In this document: positions 10,020-21,600 of the stretch, piece by piece
Numbering within the stretch: position 1 is the first letter of the stretch
How the letters are laid out: each line of letters starts with the position of its first letter
NCBI RefSeq assembly: GCF_035046485.1
Contig: NC_085138.1
Location: 93,599,766 to 93,663,765, forward strand
DNA length: 64,000 nt
Reading direction: 5' to 3'
Origin: Aedes albopictus
Taxonomy: Eukaryota > Arthropoda > Insecta > Diptera > Culicidae
Notes under the pieces: model-generated
Told to the model about the DNA's origin: nothing
The model's database searches: none
The model's input: the letters and a program-made list of their open reading frames with translations, nothing else
Position numbers and translations under genes: made by a program

Positions 10020-10602
10020 CTACTGGAGAAATTTCGGTAAAAATCCATGGAAATTTTATTAAGGAATTCCTGGATCATTTTTTTTGTGTGTGTTTTATAT
10101 GGAAAAATTTGAAAGAAAATCATAAAAGATTTCTTGAACCAATTCTTGAAAAAAAAAAATTACTCAAAACTTTAAAGAAATTTCTAAAAGAATTGAATTT
10201 TTGATTTTCTGTAGAAATCGCTGGCGAAATTTCTGAAGCAAACCGTGGCAAATTTTCCGAGGCAATCTCCGGAGGGTTTTCAGAAACACATGGAAAATTT
10301 TCTGAGGCAGTCCATGGATTTTTTAAAAATAATACTTCAAGAAATTATTGTAAAATTTCCAGAAAAAAATTGGAAACGGAATTTTGGAATATGACGTAAA
10401 GATTCCCTGAAGATTTTTGTAAGGAATTCCGATAATTCCAGATTTTGTTTTATTTCACGTATCCATTCAGCAGTTTTGGAAGCAATCCATTGAAAATTTC
10501 CTATAGAAGTTTTTGAAGATATTTGTGGTGAAATCACTTGAGGAATGTCTGAGAGAATCATTGAAGAAATTTCTAAATGTATCTGTAGAATATTGCATGA
10601 AA
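10020..10602. repeat. AT-rich quasi-periodic degenerate DNA (left of BEL insertion)
   Basis: The tract is made of loose variants of gaaatttctgaagaa, ggaattcctgg and aattttctgaggca in many permutations, without an exact unit. The same texture resumes immediately right of the BEL element at 22881, so the element landed inside one such tract. No coding signal is present. Confidence 0.6.
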
Positions 10603-10607
10603 GATTC

Positions 10608-10976
10608 TGTTGACGCACATAGAACGTTCGGATGATGTACGCGGTGATATTGGTCACTAAAAAACACTACGTTTCGCGGTCGAAACTAAAACACTTTATT
10701 TTGCGGGCAAAGTACAAAACTCGTACCGATCGCGGCGGAGGGATATTTATTACTAAAATCTCTATTTACATTCTGCTGTCTCTGTCCCGCAGAGATGAAC
10801 AGGGAGCAAGCCGATCGTGAAGCGATCGGTACCTACAAGCCTATTGTATGTCGTGCAAACGCACAGCAGTGTGCGGCGGTCAGCTGTTGCTGTACTGCTA
10901 GTTGACGGAGAGTGAGTGACCACGCGCTAGGGTGGCACTCGCAACATAATTTCAATATAAACTATTGGCGCAGACA
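10608..10976 (-). repeat. BEL/Pao 3' LTR
   Basis: 369 bp with TG...CA ends on the element's strand. It is identical to the other LTR except for one base. On the minus strand it carries AATAAA-type polyadenylation matches (complement at about 10693 and 10749). The 62-aa open frame seen in both LTRs is incidental. Confidence 0.95.
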
Positions 10977-11880
10977 TAGCCGGCCGCCTTGAAAACTACG
11001 GATTTCAAAATTTGTTCCTAATTCGTTATTCTAATTCACTTTACGGTTCCGGGGGTTTCACAGGTGTCGCCGGACCGCTTCGTCGGTCGCCGTGCGCTAC
11101 ACGGCATCTGGGTGTCCTCCTGACTTCGGTCTCCTGCTTCGGACGCTACGTACGGAGGACTACAAGGGATCCTGTTGACTTGACGACAGGGGCTGGATGG
11201 TACGGTGCGGGACGGGTTGATTTTCCTGGTACATCGATTGACGACGCACTTCTTCAGGGATGTCCTGCGGTTGTCCTCGACCGCGAGGGAGGGGATTTTC
11301 ACGCGTTGTTGCCTGGAACGGAGGCCCTTGTGGCCTCCGCAGCCGCTACCAGCGGCGGTGACGATGAAACGGATGCTTAACGACCAAATCGACTGCCGAG
11401 GGTCTCCTGACGGTTGCGGGGAACTCCTACCGCTTCGAGGGTGCTACGATCCGGTGATCACAGTGCCGTTCGTGGAGTTGGCCAAACTCCACCTGACGCT
11501 AGGGATTGCTGGATCCTAGGGGGTTGTCAGGTTGTACCTCGACGAGACGAAATGGAAAACTTCGGTTGAGTCGTTGGACCCAGAAACAAACGGAATGCTC
11601 CACTGCTTGGGGAGCCTTTATGGAACGGACGGACTTCACAGGACTTCAACACAGCTACCATCACCAACGCATGCGGATACCTCAAACTTGGAGAAAGATC
11701 TTGGACTGGTCGACTTCGATGGGTGGAATGTCCCGGGGACCCGGGACCGGGTAGAACAGCGGCTATGGGGTATGAGAACTTCGGTTACTTTTTTGAATTA
11801 ATTTTACATACAAAAACTTACTGGAGTGCGGAGGCCACAGAGACCTCCGCGGGTGCCGAAGCACCACCGGTGGAGGCGAG
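10977..11880 (-). other. BEL/Pao 3' non-coding region
   Basis: About 0.9 kb of GC-rich DNA lies between the polyprotein stop and the 3' LTR. Next to the LTR the minus strand reads caaggcggccggcta, where a polypurine tract is expected; it is only partly purine. Open frames here (for example 11012-11380 plus) show no recognisable domain, and no envelope-like protein is visible. Confidence 0.6.
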
Positions 11881-14800
11881 TTATGCCTCTTCGTTGGAAG
11901 ACTCCACGTTGTCCCTGATTGGGAGCACGCAAATCTTCAAGATTGCTCTCCGAAATACCCCAGTGCTGGTACGCACGTCTACCACTCGGATGTTTCCTTC
12001 CGAGCCTCGGAACACCTCAGCAACACGGCCGAGGTTCCACTTCAACGGCGGAAGCCGTTCGTCCATCAACAATACCATTGTCCCAACAGCGATGTTGTCA
12101 CGTTGTCTAGTCCACTTCGTCCGGTTGTGCAAGTCGGAGAGGTACAGTGTTGTCCACTTTTTCCACAATTGCTGGATGTAACCTTGCACTTTCTGCCAGA
12201 CGGAGAGACGATTGGCTGGGATGGCTTCCAAATCGGGTTCGGCGATGGCCGTCAGTGGTCGTTGAACTAGAAAGTGCCCAGGTGTGAGCGCTTCAAAGTC
12301 TACGGGGTCGTTACTGACCGGAGTGAGGGGTCTAGAGTTCAACACCGCTTCGACCTGCGTGAGGACCGTCTGCATTTCGTCGTACAGCAGTGTTCGTGTT
12401 CCGATGACCTTCTTGAACGTTGTCTTGAAGCTCTTCACGGCTGCTTCCCACAGACCACCGAAGTTGGGTGATCTAGCCGGGATGAATTTGAACTCAATGT
12501 TCTCGGCTGCGGCGTTGCAGGCTACTGCGTTCTGGAACTGCTGCTGCTCAAACAGGTTCAACAGTTGTCGAAGTTCCCGCTTGGCTCCGACGAAATTCTT
12601 GGCGTTATCGCACATGATCAGTGCCGGACGTCCTCGCCGGGCGGTGAAACGCTTCAGTGCGGCTAGAAACGCCTCCGTGGTGAGATCAGCGACAAGCTCC
12701 ACATGAACCGCCTTAACCACGAGGCAGACAAAGATCGCTACAAAGCATTTTACGGGAGGACTACGGCGCTGCGGATAGGAAACCAGGAACGGACCGCAGT
12801 AATCCACTCCAACCTTGAGGAATGGCGGTGCCGGATTCACTCTCTCCGGCGGCAACTCCGCCATCAATTGTTCCTGGCATCGTGGTCTCATTCGGAAGCA
12901 TGTGACACACTCGTGGAGGACCTTCCGTGCGAGCTTCCGAATGTTCAGTATCCAGAACCTCTCTCTGGTGCTGGCGATGACTACCTGCTGCCCGGAATGG
13001 AGCATCTTCTGATGGTAGTGCTGGATAATCACCGAGGCGAGCGGATGGCGGTGGTCGATAATCATCGGGTGCTTCCGGTCTTCCGAAACTGGTGCGTTCC
13101 GTAGCCGGCCGCCAACACGGAGTACTCCTTCTCGCAATTTGAGATTCAGAGCCGATATTTTTGAAGAATCTTTCACCTGATCCTCCCGGGACAAACTTGC
13201 TATCTCCTGCGGGAAGCATTCCGCTTGAGACAGCCGCACCAACTGGAGCAGCGCATCCTCGTACTCCTGCGAGCTGATGTACCCGGTCTTCTTTGAATTG
13301 CGGTTCACTCTCTGCGAGTTGTGCCTAAACCGACGTATCCAAGCTATCAGGCGAACTAGGGACGACAGCGACGAGCGCAGTGAAAAGATTTCGCTGGGAG
13401 GGACGGTTTGCACTGGTAACGCAACGACCTTTCGTTCTTCCAATGATGCAGGATCTAGTTGATCGACAGTGACTCCAGAATCCTCTGGCCAGAAATTCCG
13501 ACTTTGGTGCAGCCAAACTGGCCCGTTGAACCAGAGGGACTGGTATTCGAGCTGAGCAGCTGATATACCTCGCGAAAGCACGTCGGTAGGATTCTCGACA
13601 CCCGCTACATGGTTCCAGATGCCACCCTTTGTCAGGTGCTGGATCTCGGATACTCTGTTCGCGACGAAAGTCTGCCATCGTGACGGTGTTGACGCAATCC
13701 AATACTTAACGATGTTGGAATTGGTCCAGAAAAATGACGGGATGGCCAGCTGAGTGGCCTGACAGACCTTCTCATACAGGTGACTGAGTAGTAGAGCGGA
13801 AGATAGTTCGAGACGGGGTGTAGACTGCTTGCGTTTCCTTTTCTTCAGGTCCTCCAGTGGCGCAACTCTGGATTTTGACATCATCAACTGGATACGGACG
13901 ACGCCGTCCGGGAAGGTACTTCGGAGATACAAGCATGCTCCATACGCGTTATCTGATGCGTCACAAAAACCGTGCCATTCGGTGGATACCGAGGCCTTGG
14001 AGAAACCGACCCATCGCGGGATGCTGATGGACTCGAGCGAACTCAAATTTCTGCGGTACTCCAACCAGAACGTTTGAAGATTTGGCGGGAGTGGATCGTC
14101 CCAATTCGATTCCAGTTTCCACAAGGTCTGGATGAATATCTTGGCTTCGACGACGACAGGACCTACTAGTCCCAAAGGATCGAACAGCTTTGACGCATCG
14201 GAGATGACAACACGCTTCGTGATTACCGCCGTGGTACTCCACCTGGGAACGGTGAACTGGAAATTGTCGGTCGACGGACACCAGACGAGACCCAAAGTCT
14301 TCACAGTGGCAGTTGGCGGCGGAGAATCCATCTCGTGTACCGCCCGTTTGTCTCGCAGATACGGTTGTAGACCACTGAACACCTCCTCACAGTTCGAATT
14401 CCACTTGCGCAACGTGAGTCCAGCTGAATCGGTCAGATCGACTATCTCTTCAACGAGTTGCTTGCCTTCCTCGGGAGTGTCGACACCAGACGTCATGTCG
14501 TCGACGTAGAAGTCTTTCTGTAGGACCTTCGCTGCAGTCGGATGGCTGGATTCTCCGTCCTGCGCTAGCTGTACCAAGCAGCGCGTTGCAAGAAACGGAG
14601 CCGATGCGGTACCGTACGTAACGGTCGTTAACTGGTAGATTTCGATCGGTTCTTTCGGGGACTTCCTCCACAGAATCAGCTGCAGCTTCTGGTCTCGAGG
14701 GCACATGCTGATCATTCGGTACATCTTCGCTACATCGGCTACAATGCCGATACGGTGCAGACGGAATCGAGCGTGAATCGATATGAGGTCATCTTGGACT

Positions 14801-17295
14801 ACAGGACCGACCATCATCCCATCGTTGAGGGAAAAGCCAGACGTGGTTTTGCACGAAGCGTCGAAAACTACGCGCAGCTTCGTTGTTGTGCTGTCCGGTT
14901 TTAACACGGCGTGATGCGGCAGAAAATAGTACACCACTCCAAACAAATCCTCCTCGCGTACCTTCCTCATGTGACCCATCGATTCGTATTCCTCCATGAA
15001 CTCGACGTACTGCTCCTTCAGCTGCGGATTTGCAGCAAATCTTCTCTCCAAGCTCATGAATCTCCTTTCTGCGCTCTTCCTGGAATCTCCTAACTGCTCA
15101 ATGATGCCCTGCTTCCGCGGCAACGTCACCACGAAGCGGCCGTCCTGATCGCGAACGGTGGTTTGCCTGAAGATTTCTTCGCACGCGGATTCCTCCACAG
15201 AGTACGTGCTGATATGGCGACAGCTCTCAAGCTCCCAGAAACGTGTGAGTTGGTCTTGGAGCTCCACCGTAGAACACAGCGTGGTGGCAGTTATTGGCAC
15301 GGACACAGTAGCTTCGGAGATACGGCCAGACACGATCCAACCAAATACCGTGTTTTGGAACGTTGGTCCATCTTCACTCGGTCGGAATCTTCCCTCTTGC
15401 AACAGATCGAGGTAATACTCGGCACCGATGATCATGTCGATGTCCGACGTTTGGTAGAACTCGGGATCTGCTAACACGATGCGATCTGGTAGATTCCACC
15501 TGCTGACGTCGAACCCTTCACATGGTAGCGGAATCGTCAGCTTCGGCAACACGTTGAAACGCATTGCTTCCTCGAAATTGGAGATGCTTGTGAAGCGTGG
15601 ACTGACCGTGCCACTCACAGCCTTTTGGGAGACGCTAGTTGAACCTCCGATCCCCTTCACCGTCAGATAGTTCGGGAATTCTTTAAGGTTCATTCGCCGA
15701 CAGAACTCGGATGTGACGAAACAATACTGCGAGCACGAATCCAGCAATGCTCTGGCCAGCATCGTGCTTCCGTCGTCATCACGAATCCGAACAATGGCCG
15801 TGGATAGCAGGACTTGCCTTGAGGATGGTCTTATTTGGAACGGAAGGGAGACAGTGTTTTGCAATGTGGGTTGATGGTCTGTGGCGAGTTGTGGGTTTTG
15901 CGAATGTGTGTGGATGATGGACAATGAAGTGGATGGTTCATTTTGGTGGTGTGTGGTGGATGCTGTCTGGTGTGTTGGTGTTCCCGGCTGTGCTTGCGCT
16001 TGAGGTTGACTTGGGGGTTTTGTTGACGTCTGCGGAACGGAGGATTTCTTAGCACTGTTTGCTTCGGAGTGAAGCAGAGTATGGTGTTTCCTTCCGCATT
16101 GTCGGCACAATCCCTTGCTGCAGCTCCTGGCCAAATGTCCCGATGACAAGCAGTTCATGCACAGGCCGTTCTTCCTGACAGCATCGTATCGCTCCGGGAC
16201 CTTCATCTTCTGGAACCTCCCACACAGAAACGCTGGATGGAATGACTCCGAACAGAAGCAGCATCGCCCGGTGCTGCTGGTCGAAGGATGGCTCACGCTT
16301 ATCTTCGGCTTCTTCATCTCGACGACGGGGGTTTTACTCGGACCGACGGATTGGAGAACAGCGCAGTGATTCTTCAGGAAGGTTATAAGGTTTCGGTATG
16401 TAGGTACTTCCTTGGAATTGTGCGCCGCTTCCCAGAATCGCAAGGTAGTGCTGTCGAGTCTCGAGCAGACCATGTGCACCAGAATCGTGCTCCAGCTGTT
16501 GGTGTCCTGGTTCATCTTTTTCAACATCTGCAGGTTTTTCTCGAAGTCGCTGATGAGCTGGCTCAGCGCTTCGTAGCTCTCTCGTCGCATCGACTCGATT
16601 CCGAAGATGGCATCGAGGTACGCCTTCACGATCAGCTTTCGGTTATGATAGCGATCCTCCAACGCATCCCACGCTACCGAGTAGTTGGCAGCGGAAAGTT
16701 CGATGGAGCTGACTTCCAGGAGTACATCACCGGACAAAGATGATCGGAGGTAGGTAAACTTGTCCATGTCCGTGAGCTCCCGGTTCCGATGGATAAGGCT
16801 TTGAAATGCATCACGGTACGAAACCCACTCTCGCAGTATGCCGCTGAATGATGGGAGCTTTATCTCCGGAAGCTTCACCCTCGAGAGAACCGGCTGTGCA
16901 GCTGGGGCCGCAGAACTAGGAATGGCCGGTCTCATCTGATTCCGCCACTTCAGCAACGCAGCCTTGGCCTTGCAGTAACATTTCTCCACGTTCCTCGAAA
17001 CAACTGTACTGTCGGCTTCCCGCTTCTTCGCCGTATACTTCAGCCTCGCTTGACGCTCCTGTTCCGACTCCTCTTGATCTACCACTTCATCTTCGTCGGC
17101 TTCATCCAGAATCACGTCAATCTTCTCACGCACTTCGTGAAAGTCATGGAATGCACTTTCTAACAGCTGCAAACGAACTTCCACCTCATCTTTGTCTTCT
17201 TCTTCTTTGAAGTCACGCACAAACGAAGCCACGGAGTCCAAACTATCTCGTATGCGCTTCTCGCGCTTCAGCAAACCACGCAAATCGTCCGTCAT
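11881..17295 (-). CDS. BEL/Pao gag-pol polyprotein, 1804 aa
   Basis: One uninterrupted frame starts at the ATG at 17295. Domains in order: a gag-like region with a DUF1759-type segment (about 140-280); three zinc-knuckle-like Cys/His clusters (about 345-407); an aspartic protease with LLDSCSQ near residue 517, where most retroviral-type proteases have DSG or DTG; reverse transcriptase with FYVDD near residue 928; an RNase H-like region (about 1085-1230); an integrase with an HHxC-type zinc site (about 1400-1465) and DDE residues near 1498, 1561 and 1615; and a C-terminal DUF5641-like region (about 1700-1790). Length and order are typical of BEL/Pao. The protein makes and integrates the element's cDNA. 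No frameshift or internal stop is seen, so it may be functional. Confidence 0.95.
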   Translation of the reverse strand: MTDDLRGLLKREKRIRDSLDSVASFVRDFKEEEDKDEVEVRLQLLESAFHDFHEVREKIDVILDEADEDEVVDQEESEQERQARLKYTAKKREADSTVVSRNVEKCYCKAKAALLKWRNQMRPAIPSSAAPAAQPVLSRVKLPEIKLPSFSGILREWVSYRDAFQSLIHRNRELTDMDKFTYLRSSLSGDVLLEVSSIELSAANYSVAWDALEDRYHNRKLIVKAYLDAIFGIESMRRESYEALSQLISDFEKNLQMLKKMNQDTNSWSTILVHMVCSRLDSTTLRFWEAAHNSKEVPTYRNLITFLKNHCAVLQSVGPSKTPVVEMKKPKISVSHPSTSSTGRCCFCSESFHPAFLCGRFQKMKVPERYDAVRKNGLCMNCLSSGHLARSCSKGLCRQCGRKHHTLLHSEANSAKKSSVPQTSTKPPSQPQAQAQPGTPTHQTASTTHHQNEPSTSLSIIHTHSQNPQLATDHQPTLQNTVSLPFQIRPSSRQVLLSTAIVRIRDDDGSTMLARALLDSCSQYCFVTSEFCRRMNLKEFPNYLTVKGIGGSTSVSQKAVSGTVSPRFTSISNFEEAMRFNVLPKLTIPLPCEGFDVSRWNLPDRIVLADPEFYQTSDIDMIIGAEYYLDLLQEGRFRPSEDGPTFQNTVFGWIVSGRISEATVSVPITATTLCSTVELQDQLTRFWELESCRHISTYSVEESACEEIFRQTTVRDQDGRFVVTLPRKQGIIEQLGDSRKSAERRFMSLERRFAANPQLKEQYVEFMEEYESMGHMRKVREEDLFGVVYYFLPHHAVLKPDSTTTKLRVVFDASCKTTSGFSLNDGMMVGPVVQDDLISIHARFRLHRIGIVADVAKMYRMISMCPRDQKLQLILWRKSPKEPIEIYQLTTVTYGTASAPFLATRCLVQLAQDGESSHPTAAKVLQKDFYVDDMTSGVDTPEEGKQLVEEIVDLTDSAGLTLRKWNSNCEEVFSGLQPYLRDKRAVHEMDSPPPTATVKTLGLVWCPSTDNFQFTVPRWSTTAVITKRVVISDASKLFDPLGLVGPVVVEAKIFIQTLWKLESNWDDPLPPNLQTFWLEYRRNLSSLESISIPRWVGFSKASVSTEWHGFCDASDNAYGACLYLRSTFPDGVVRIQLMMSKSRVAPLEDLKKRKRKQSTPRLELSSALLLSHLYEKVCQATQLAIPSFFWTNSNIVKYWIASTPSRWQTFVANRVSEIQHLTKGGIWNHVAGVENPTDVLSRGISAAQLEYQSLWFNGPVWLHQSRNFWPEDSGVTVDQLDPASLEERKVVALPVQTVPPSEIFSLRSSLSSLVRLIAWIRRFRHNSQRVNRNSKKTGYISSQEYEDALLQLVRLSQAECFPQEIASLSREDQVKDSSKISALNLKLREGVLRVGGRLRNAPVSEDRKHPMIIDHRHPLASVIIQHYHQKMLHSGQQVVIASTRERFWILNIRKLARKVLHECVTCFRMRPRCQEQLMAELPPERVNPAPPFLKVGVDYCGPFLVSYPQRRSPPVKCFVAIFVCLVVKAVHVELVADLTTEAFLAALKRFTARRGRPALIMCDNAKNFVGAKRELRQLLNLFEQQQFQNAVACNAAAENIEFKFIPARSPNFGGLWEAAVKSFKTTFKKVIGTRTLLYDEMQTVLTQVEAVLNSRPLTPVSNDPVDFEALTPGHFLVQRPLTAIAEPDLEAIPANRLSVWQKVQGYIQQLWKKWTTLYLSDLHNRTKWTRQRDNIAVGTMVLLMDERLPPLKWNLGRVAEVFRGSEGNIRVVDVRTSTGVFRRAILKICVLPIRDNVESSNEEA

Positions 17296-17582
17296 GATTC
17301 ACTACTGTCCACTGAAGTCACTAGTCAAAAAATGTTCACCACTGAGGAGTTCATTTGCACTGTGCACTAACACCGCACTATACGCTGCCGCACTATTCAC
17401 TGCCGCACTGTAACACTGCACTTGCTGCTACTGTTGACTGCGAATCGACTAGTTATCGCTCAGCTTCTGAGACGCGCGGACGTGTTTCTATCGATAGCGC
17501 TCATCACAAGTCAAGCGTCTAGTTTCGGTGTTTCTCTTTTTTTTATTTCGCCGTGCCGCGTCGCGTGCTGGAGTGTTTCGCG

Positions 17583-18665
17583 ATGAGGCGAGAAAACACC
17601 TTTCGAATAGACTATTCGAGTTTCCCTGTGAAACCTTCATTCGAAAAGGTGCACGGTTTTTGCCGTACAGTGCTTGGGCTGAAGAAAGAAGATGTTGCAA
17701 GACTACAGTGCCACAAGGGTGAACAATGTGCGTTCGTCAAGGTCAATGATCTGACGCTCGCACAAAAAGTTGTGGACGAACATGACAATCGTCACGAAGT
17801 GGAACTGAACGGGAAGAAGCACAGGCTTCGTATAACCATGGAAGATGGTAGTGTGGAAGTGAAGATTCACGACCTGCCCGAAAACGTGTCCGAGGAGAAA
17901 ATAATCGAGTTTCTGTGTCGTTTCGGCGAAGTGATTTCGATTCGCGAATTAACGTGGGGAGAGGGCTACGAGTTCGCCGGTATACCACTCGGCATATGGT
18001 CGGCCCGTATGCTGGTGCAGCGGAACATCGACTCGTGGGTCAACATCGACGGGCAGCAGGCTTTCATCTTCTACAAGGGGCAGCTGCAGTCCTGCAAACA
18101 CTGCAAAGAGCAGGCACACACTGGCATATCTTGTGTGCAAAACAAAAAGTTGCTGGTGCAGAAGAGCTACGCTAACGTAGCGAAGCAAGCTGGACCACGA
18201 CCCCCACCGAAAAAATCAGCTGGTGCGAAGCCACCGATCTCCAAACCGATCGGCTCGAAACCCTCCGCTCCGCCACCACCATCATCGGACGCGTTTCCTG
18301 CGCTACCGAATCCCTCGGGTCTGCCCGAACCGTCTGCCTCGGCAGCACGATCCGAAAGTCAACCAGCAAGTGTTGATCTAACGACATCTTCCCGCCCGTC
18401 ACCTCAGCGTGCGCATTCCTCTTCATCATTGCGATCAACACGATCCGAAGAGTCCCCAAAAGCCATTGTGTCGCTGGTTGACTGCTTCAAAAAGCCGACT
18501 CATGCGATGCGATCGCAGAGCAAGAGCGACAATGGCAACGGTAATGAAACAGATGATTCCTCCACATCAACGAGCAGCAGACGAAGCACACGAGGTCGTC
18601 CTCCCGGCAAAAAGCCCCGCCGAGAAGATGCTGACGACGAACAGGGTGAGGATAAACTGTTATAA
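17583..18665 (+). CDS. Non-LTR retrotransposon ORF1 protein (RNA-binding), 360 aa
   Basis: The start chosen is the first ATG at 17583; the open frame extends upstream only through a GTG at 17553. Residues about 90-165 look like an RRM-type fold (VEVKIHDLPENVS, then FLCRFGEV). A single CCHC knuckle, CKHCKEQAHTGISC, follows at about 170-183. The next part is Pro/Ser/Ala-rich and probably disordered. The C-terminus is basic then acidic (GRPPGKKPRRED), compatible with a nuclear localisation signal. Such ORF1 proteins bind element RNA and form the ribonucleoprotein. Its stop codon TAA is directly followed by the ATG of ORF2. Confidence 0.85.
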   Translation: MRRENTFRIDYSSFPVKPSFEKVHGFCRTVLGLKKEDVARLQCHKGEQCAFVKVNDLTLAQKVVDEHDNRHEVELNGKKHRLRITMEDGSVEVKIHDLPENVSEEKIIEFLCRFGEVISIRELTWGEGYEFAGIPLGIWSARMLVQRNIDSWVNIDGQQAFIFYKGQLQSCKHCKEQAHTGISCVQNKKLLVQKSYANVAKQAGPRPPPKKSAGAKPPISKPIGSKPSAPPPPSSDAFPALPNPSGLPEPSASAARSESQPASVDLTTSSRPSPQRAHSSSSLRSTRSEESPKAIVSLVDCFKKPTHAMRSQSKSDNGNGNETDDSSTSTSSRRSTRGRPPGKKPRREDADDEQGEDKLL

Positions 18666-21600
18666 ATGGATCTCTCGTCGTACAACATCGCATCTATCAA
18701 CATCGGCACGATCACGAACCCCACGAAACTAAACGCCCTACGAAGTTTCATTAGCAGCCAAAGCCTCGATATTGTGTGTCTACAAGAAGTGGAAAACGAC
18801 CAGCTCTCCTTGCCTGGCTTCGTCGTATACACTAATGTAGACCACACGAGAAGAGGAACAGCAGTTGCGGTGAAAGAATACATCCAAGTATCTCACATCG
18901 AAAAGAGCCTCGATAGCCGACTGCTTGCGCTCAGAGTGCAAGACACGACCATCTGTAACGTCTACGCTCCCTCCGGCTCAGCGCAGCGAGCAGCACGAGA
19001 GGATTTCTTCAACGGAACTCTCGCGTACTACCTACGTCATCGCACCGCACACGTCATCCTCGCTGGCGATTTCAATTGCGTACTGCGCGCATGCGACTCG
19101 TCCAGCCCAAACACAAGCCCTGCTCTCAAAACAGCTGTTCAACAGCTACAGTTGCATGATGTGTGGGAGAAGTTGTGTCCGCGGGACGCTGGTTATACGT
19201 ATATCTGCCGCAACGCACAGTCACGCCTTGATCGAATCTACGTCAGCGGTGGCTTGCGACAAAACCTCCGAACCGCCCACACGCACGTCTGCTGTTTCAC
19301 AGACCATAAAGCGTTGACAGTACGACTCTGTCTCCCCCAGCTCGGCCATGAGCCTGGGCGCGGTTTCTGGTCATTGAGGCCACACCTGTTGACTGAAGAA
19401 AATGTGGCGGAGTTCCAATACAAATGGCAATATTGGACCCGCCAGCGCAGAAATTTCACATCGTGGATGGAGTGGTGGCTCGTGTACGTCAAGCCAAAAA
19501 TAAAAAGTTTCTTCAAGTGGAAATCTCGAGCCGTCTTCGAGGAATTCCACGACCAGCATCAGCGCCTTTATGCTGAGCTCCGGCTAGCGTACGATCAATA
19601 CTATCTGCATCCCGAAATGCTGCCCACGATCAACCGACTGAAAGGCGAAATGTTGGCTTTGCAAAGGGACTTTTCTCACATGTTCATGCGCATTAATGAA
19701 ACCTATGTGGCGGGAGAACCAATTTCGATTTTCCAGTTGGGGGAAAGGCGAAGGAAGAGGACCAACATCACGCAGATACAAACGGCAGAAAACCAAATCG
19801 TCGACCAGCCACAAGCAATCGAGGCAAATCTGTTGGATTTTTTCTCGAGGCTCTACATGGAGGAAGCAGTAGACAACAACAACGACGATTTTGCGTGCGA
19901 GCGAGTAATCCCCCCCGACGACCCAGCTAATGCAGCCTGTACGAACGAGATCACCACGGAAGAGATATTGGCTGCAATCAGAGCGAGTGCCCCTAGAAAA
20001 TCCCCGGGCAGCGATGGTATCCCACGAGAGTTTTACCTCCGAATGTTCGATGTCATCCATCGCGAGTTAAATCTCCTTCTAAATGAGGCACTTGGCGGCA
20101 ATCTTCCCCCCGCTTTTATGGAGGGCATCATCGTGCTGGTGAAGAAGAAGGGAGGCGACAATACGGCCCGGTCGTATCGACCCATATCGCTGCTCAACAG
20201 CGACTACAAGCTGCTCTCGCGCATTCTTAAAACTCGTTTGGAGAGTGTGATGAGAGCCCACCACGTGCTTAGCGACGGGCAGAAATGCTCCAACTCAGAA
20301 CGAAATATTTTTCAGGCGACTCTTGCGCTGAAGGATCGATTAGCAAGCCTCCGTCACCAACGTCGCGCCGGGAAGCTCATTAGCTTCGACTTGGAGAACG
20401 CTTTCGATCGGGTTCGGCACTCATTTCTCTTCCGAACCATGCGATCGCTCGGGTTCAATCCAGAACTCGTCTCTCTGCTTTCTCGTATCGCAAGCCGGTC
20501 CACATCGCGGCTGCTGGTCAACGGACGGCTCTCACGCTCGTTCGAGATTCAACGCTCGGTCCGGCAAGGGGACCCGTTGTCCATGCACCTTTTCGTGCTG
20601 TACCTCCACCCTCTGGTTCAACGATTAGAGCAAGCATGCGGTAATGATTTGCTGGTAGCGTATGCGGACGACATCAGCGTGATCGTCACATCAGCTAGGC
20701 AGATCGAAGCGATGAATGAAATATTCACTCGCTTTGGCAGAGCTGCCGGTGCGCGATTGAATGTACGAAAAACAATTGCCGTCAACGTTGGATTCTGCGA
20801 AGGTAATGGGATCGTTACCCAGTGGTTGCAGACAGCCAACACTGTTAAAATTTTGGGTATTACGTTCGCAAATTCGATACGGTTGATGACAACCCTCAAC
20901 TGGGACGCAATGGTGAGGAAATTTGCACAGCAAATGTGGCTGCAATCTCTGCGCACGCTGACATTAGAGCAGAAGGTCGTCATGCTGAACGTGTACGGAA
21001 CATCCAAGCTGTGGTATTTGTCGTCGGTATTACCTCCGTTTGCAGTCCACACCGCGAAAATCACGTCAACCATGGGCACATTCCTGTGGAGAGGAATAGT
21101 CGCTCGTGTCCCGATAACTCAACTAGCTCGTGCCAAGGAGCAAGGTGGTTTGAACCTGCATATCCCCGCTTTCAAATGCAGAGCGCTAGTCATCAATAGG
21201 TTTCTGAAAGAGATCGATTCCCTTCCCCACTATAAATCCCTTATCTTCCACGATCTTCCCCGTCCAGCAATCTCTATAGACAATCCTGATATCAAACTAA
21301 TCCTCTCAAATTTATCCCACATTCCACTCCAAATCCAACAAAACCCCTCCGCCGATCAAATCTACCGACACTTTGTACAACAAACTGAACAGCCAAAAGT
21401 GGAGCGCAACAGCCCGGCAGTCAACTGGCCAGCCGCCTGGCGAAACATTGCAGACAAACGGCTATCTCCTGCGCAGCGCACTCAACTTTTCCTACTGGTT
21501 AACGGCAAAACCGAACACCGCAAGCTACTGTTCGTGATGCAGAGAGTGGAGGATGAAACCTGCACACATTGTGGGATCCAAGCGACAGAAACTCTCCAAC

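Noticed and set aside
11012..11380. 122-aa frame in the BEL 3' region
   Set aside because: It lies antisense in GC-rich element spacer DNA and shows no recognisable motif; an envelope gene was considered and not supported.
12703..14077. Plus-strand frames of 80-140 aa
   Set aside because: They are antisense shadows of the BEL/Pao polyprotein.
17553..17582. Extended ORF1 start at GTG 17553
   Set aside because: GTG is not a usual eukaryotic start; the ATG at 17583 is preferred.
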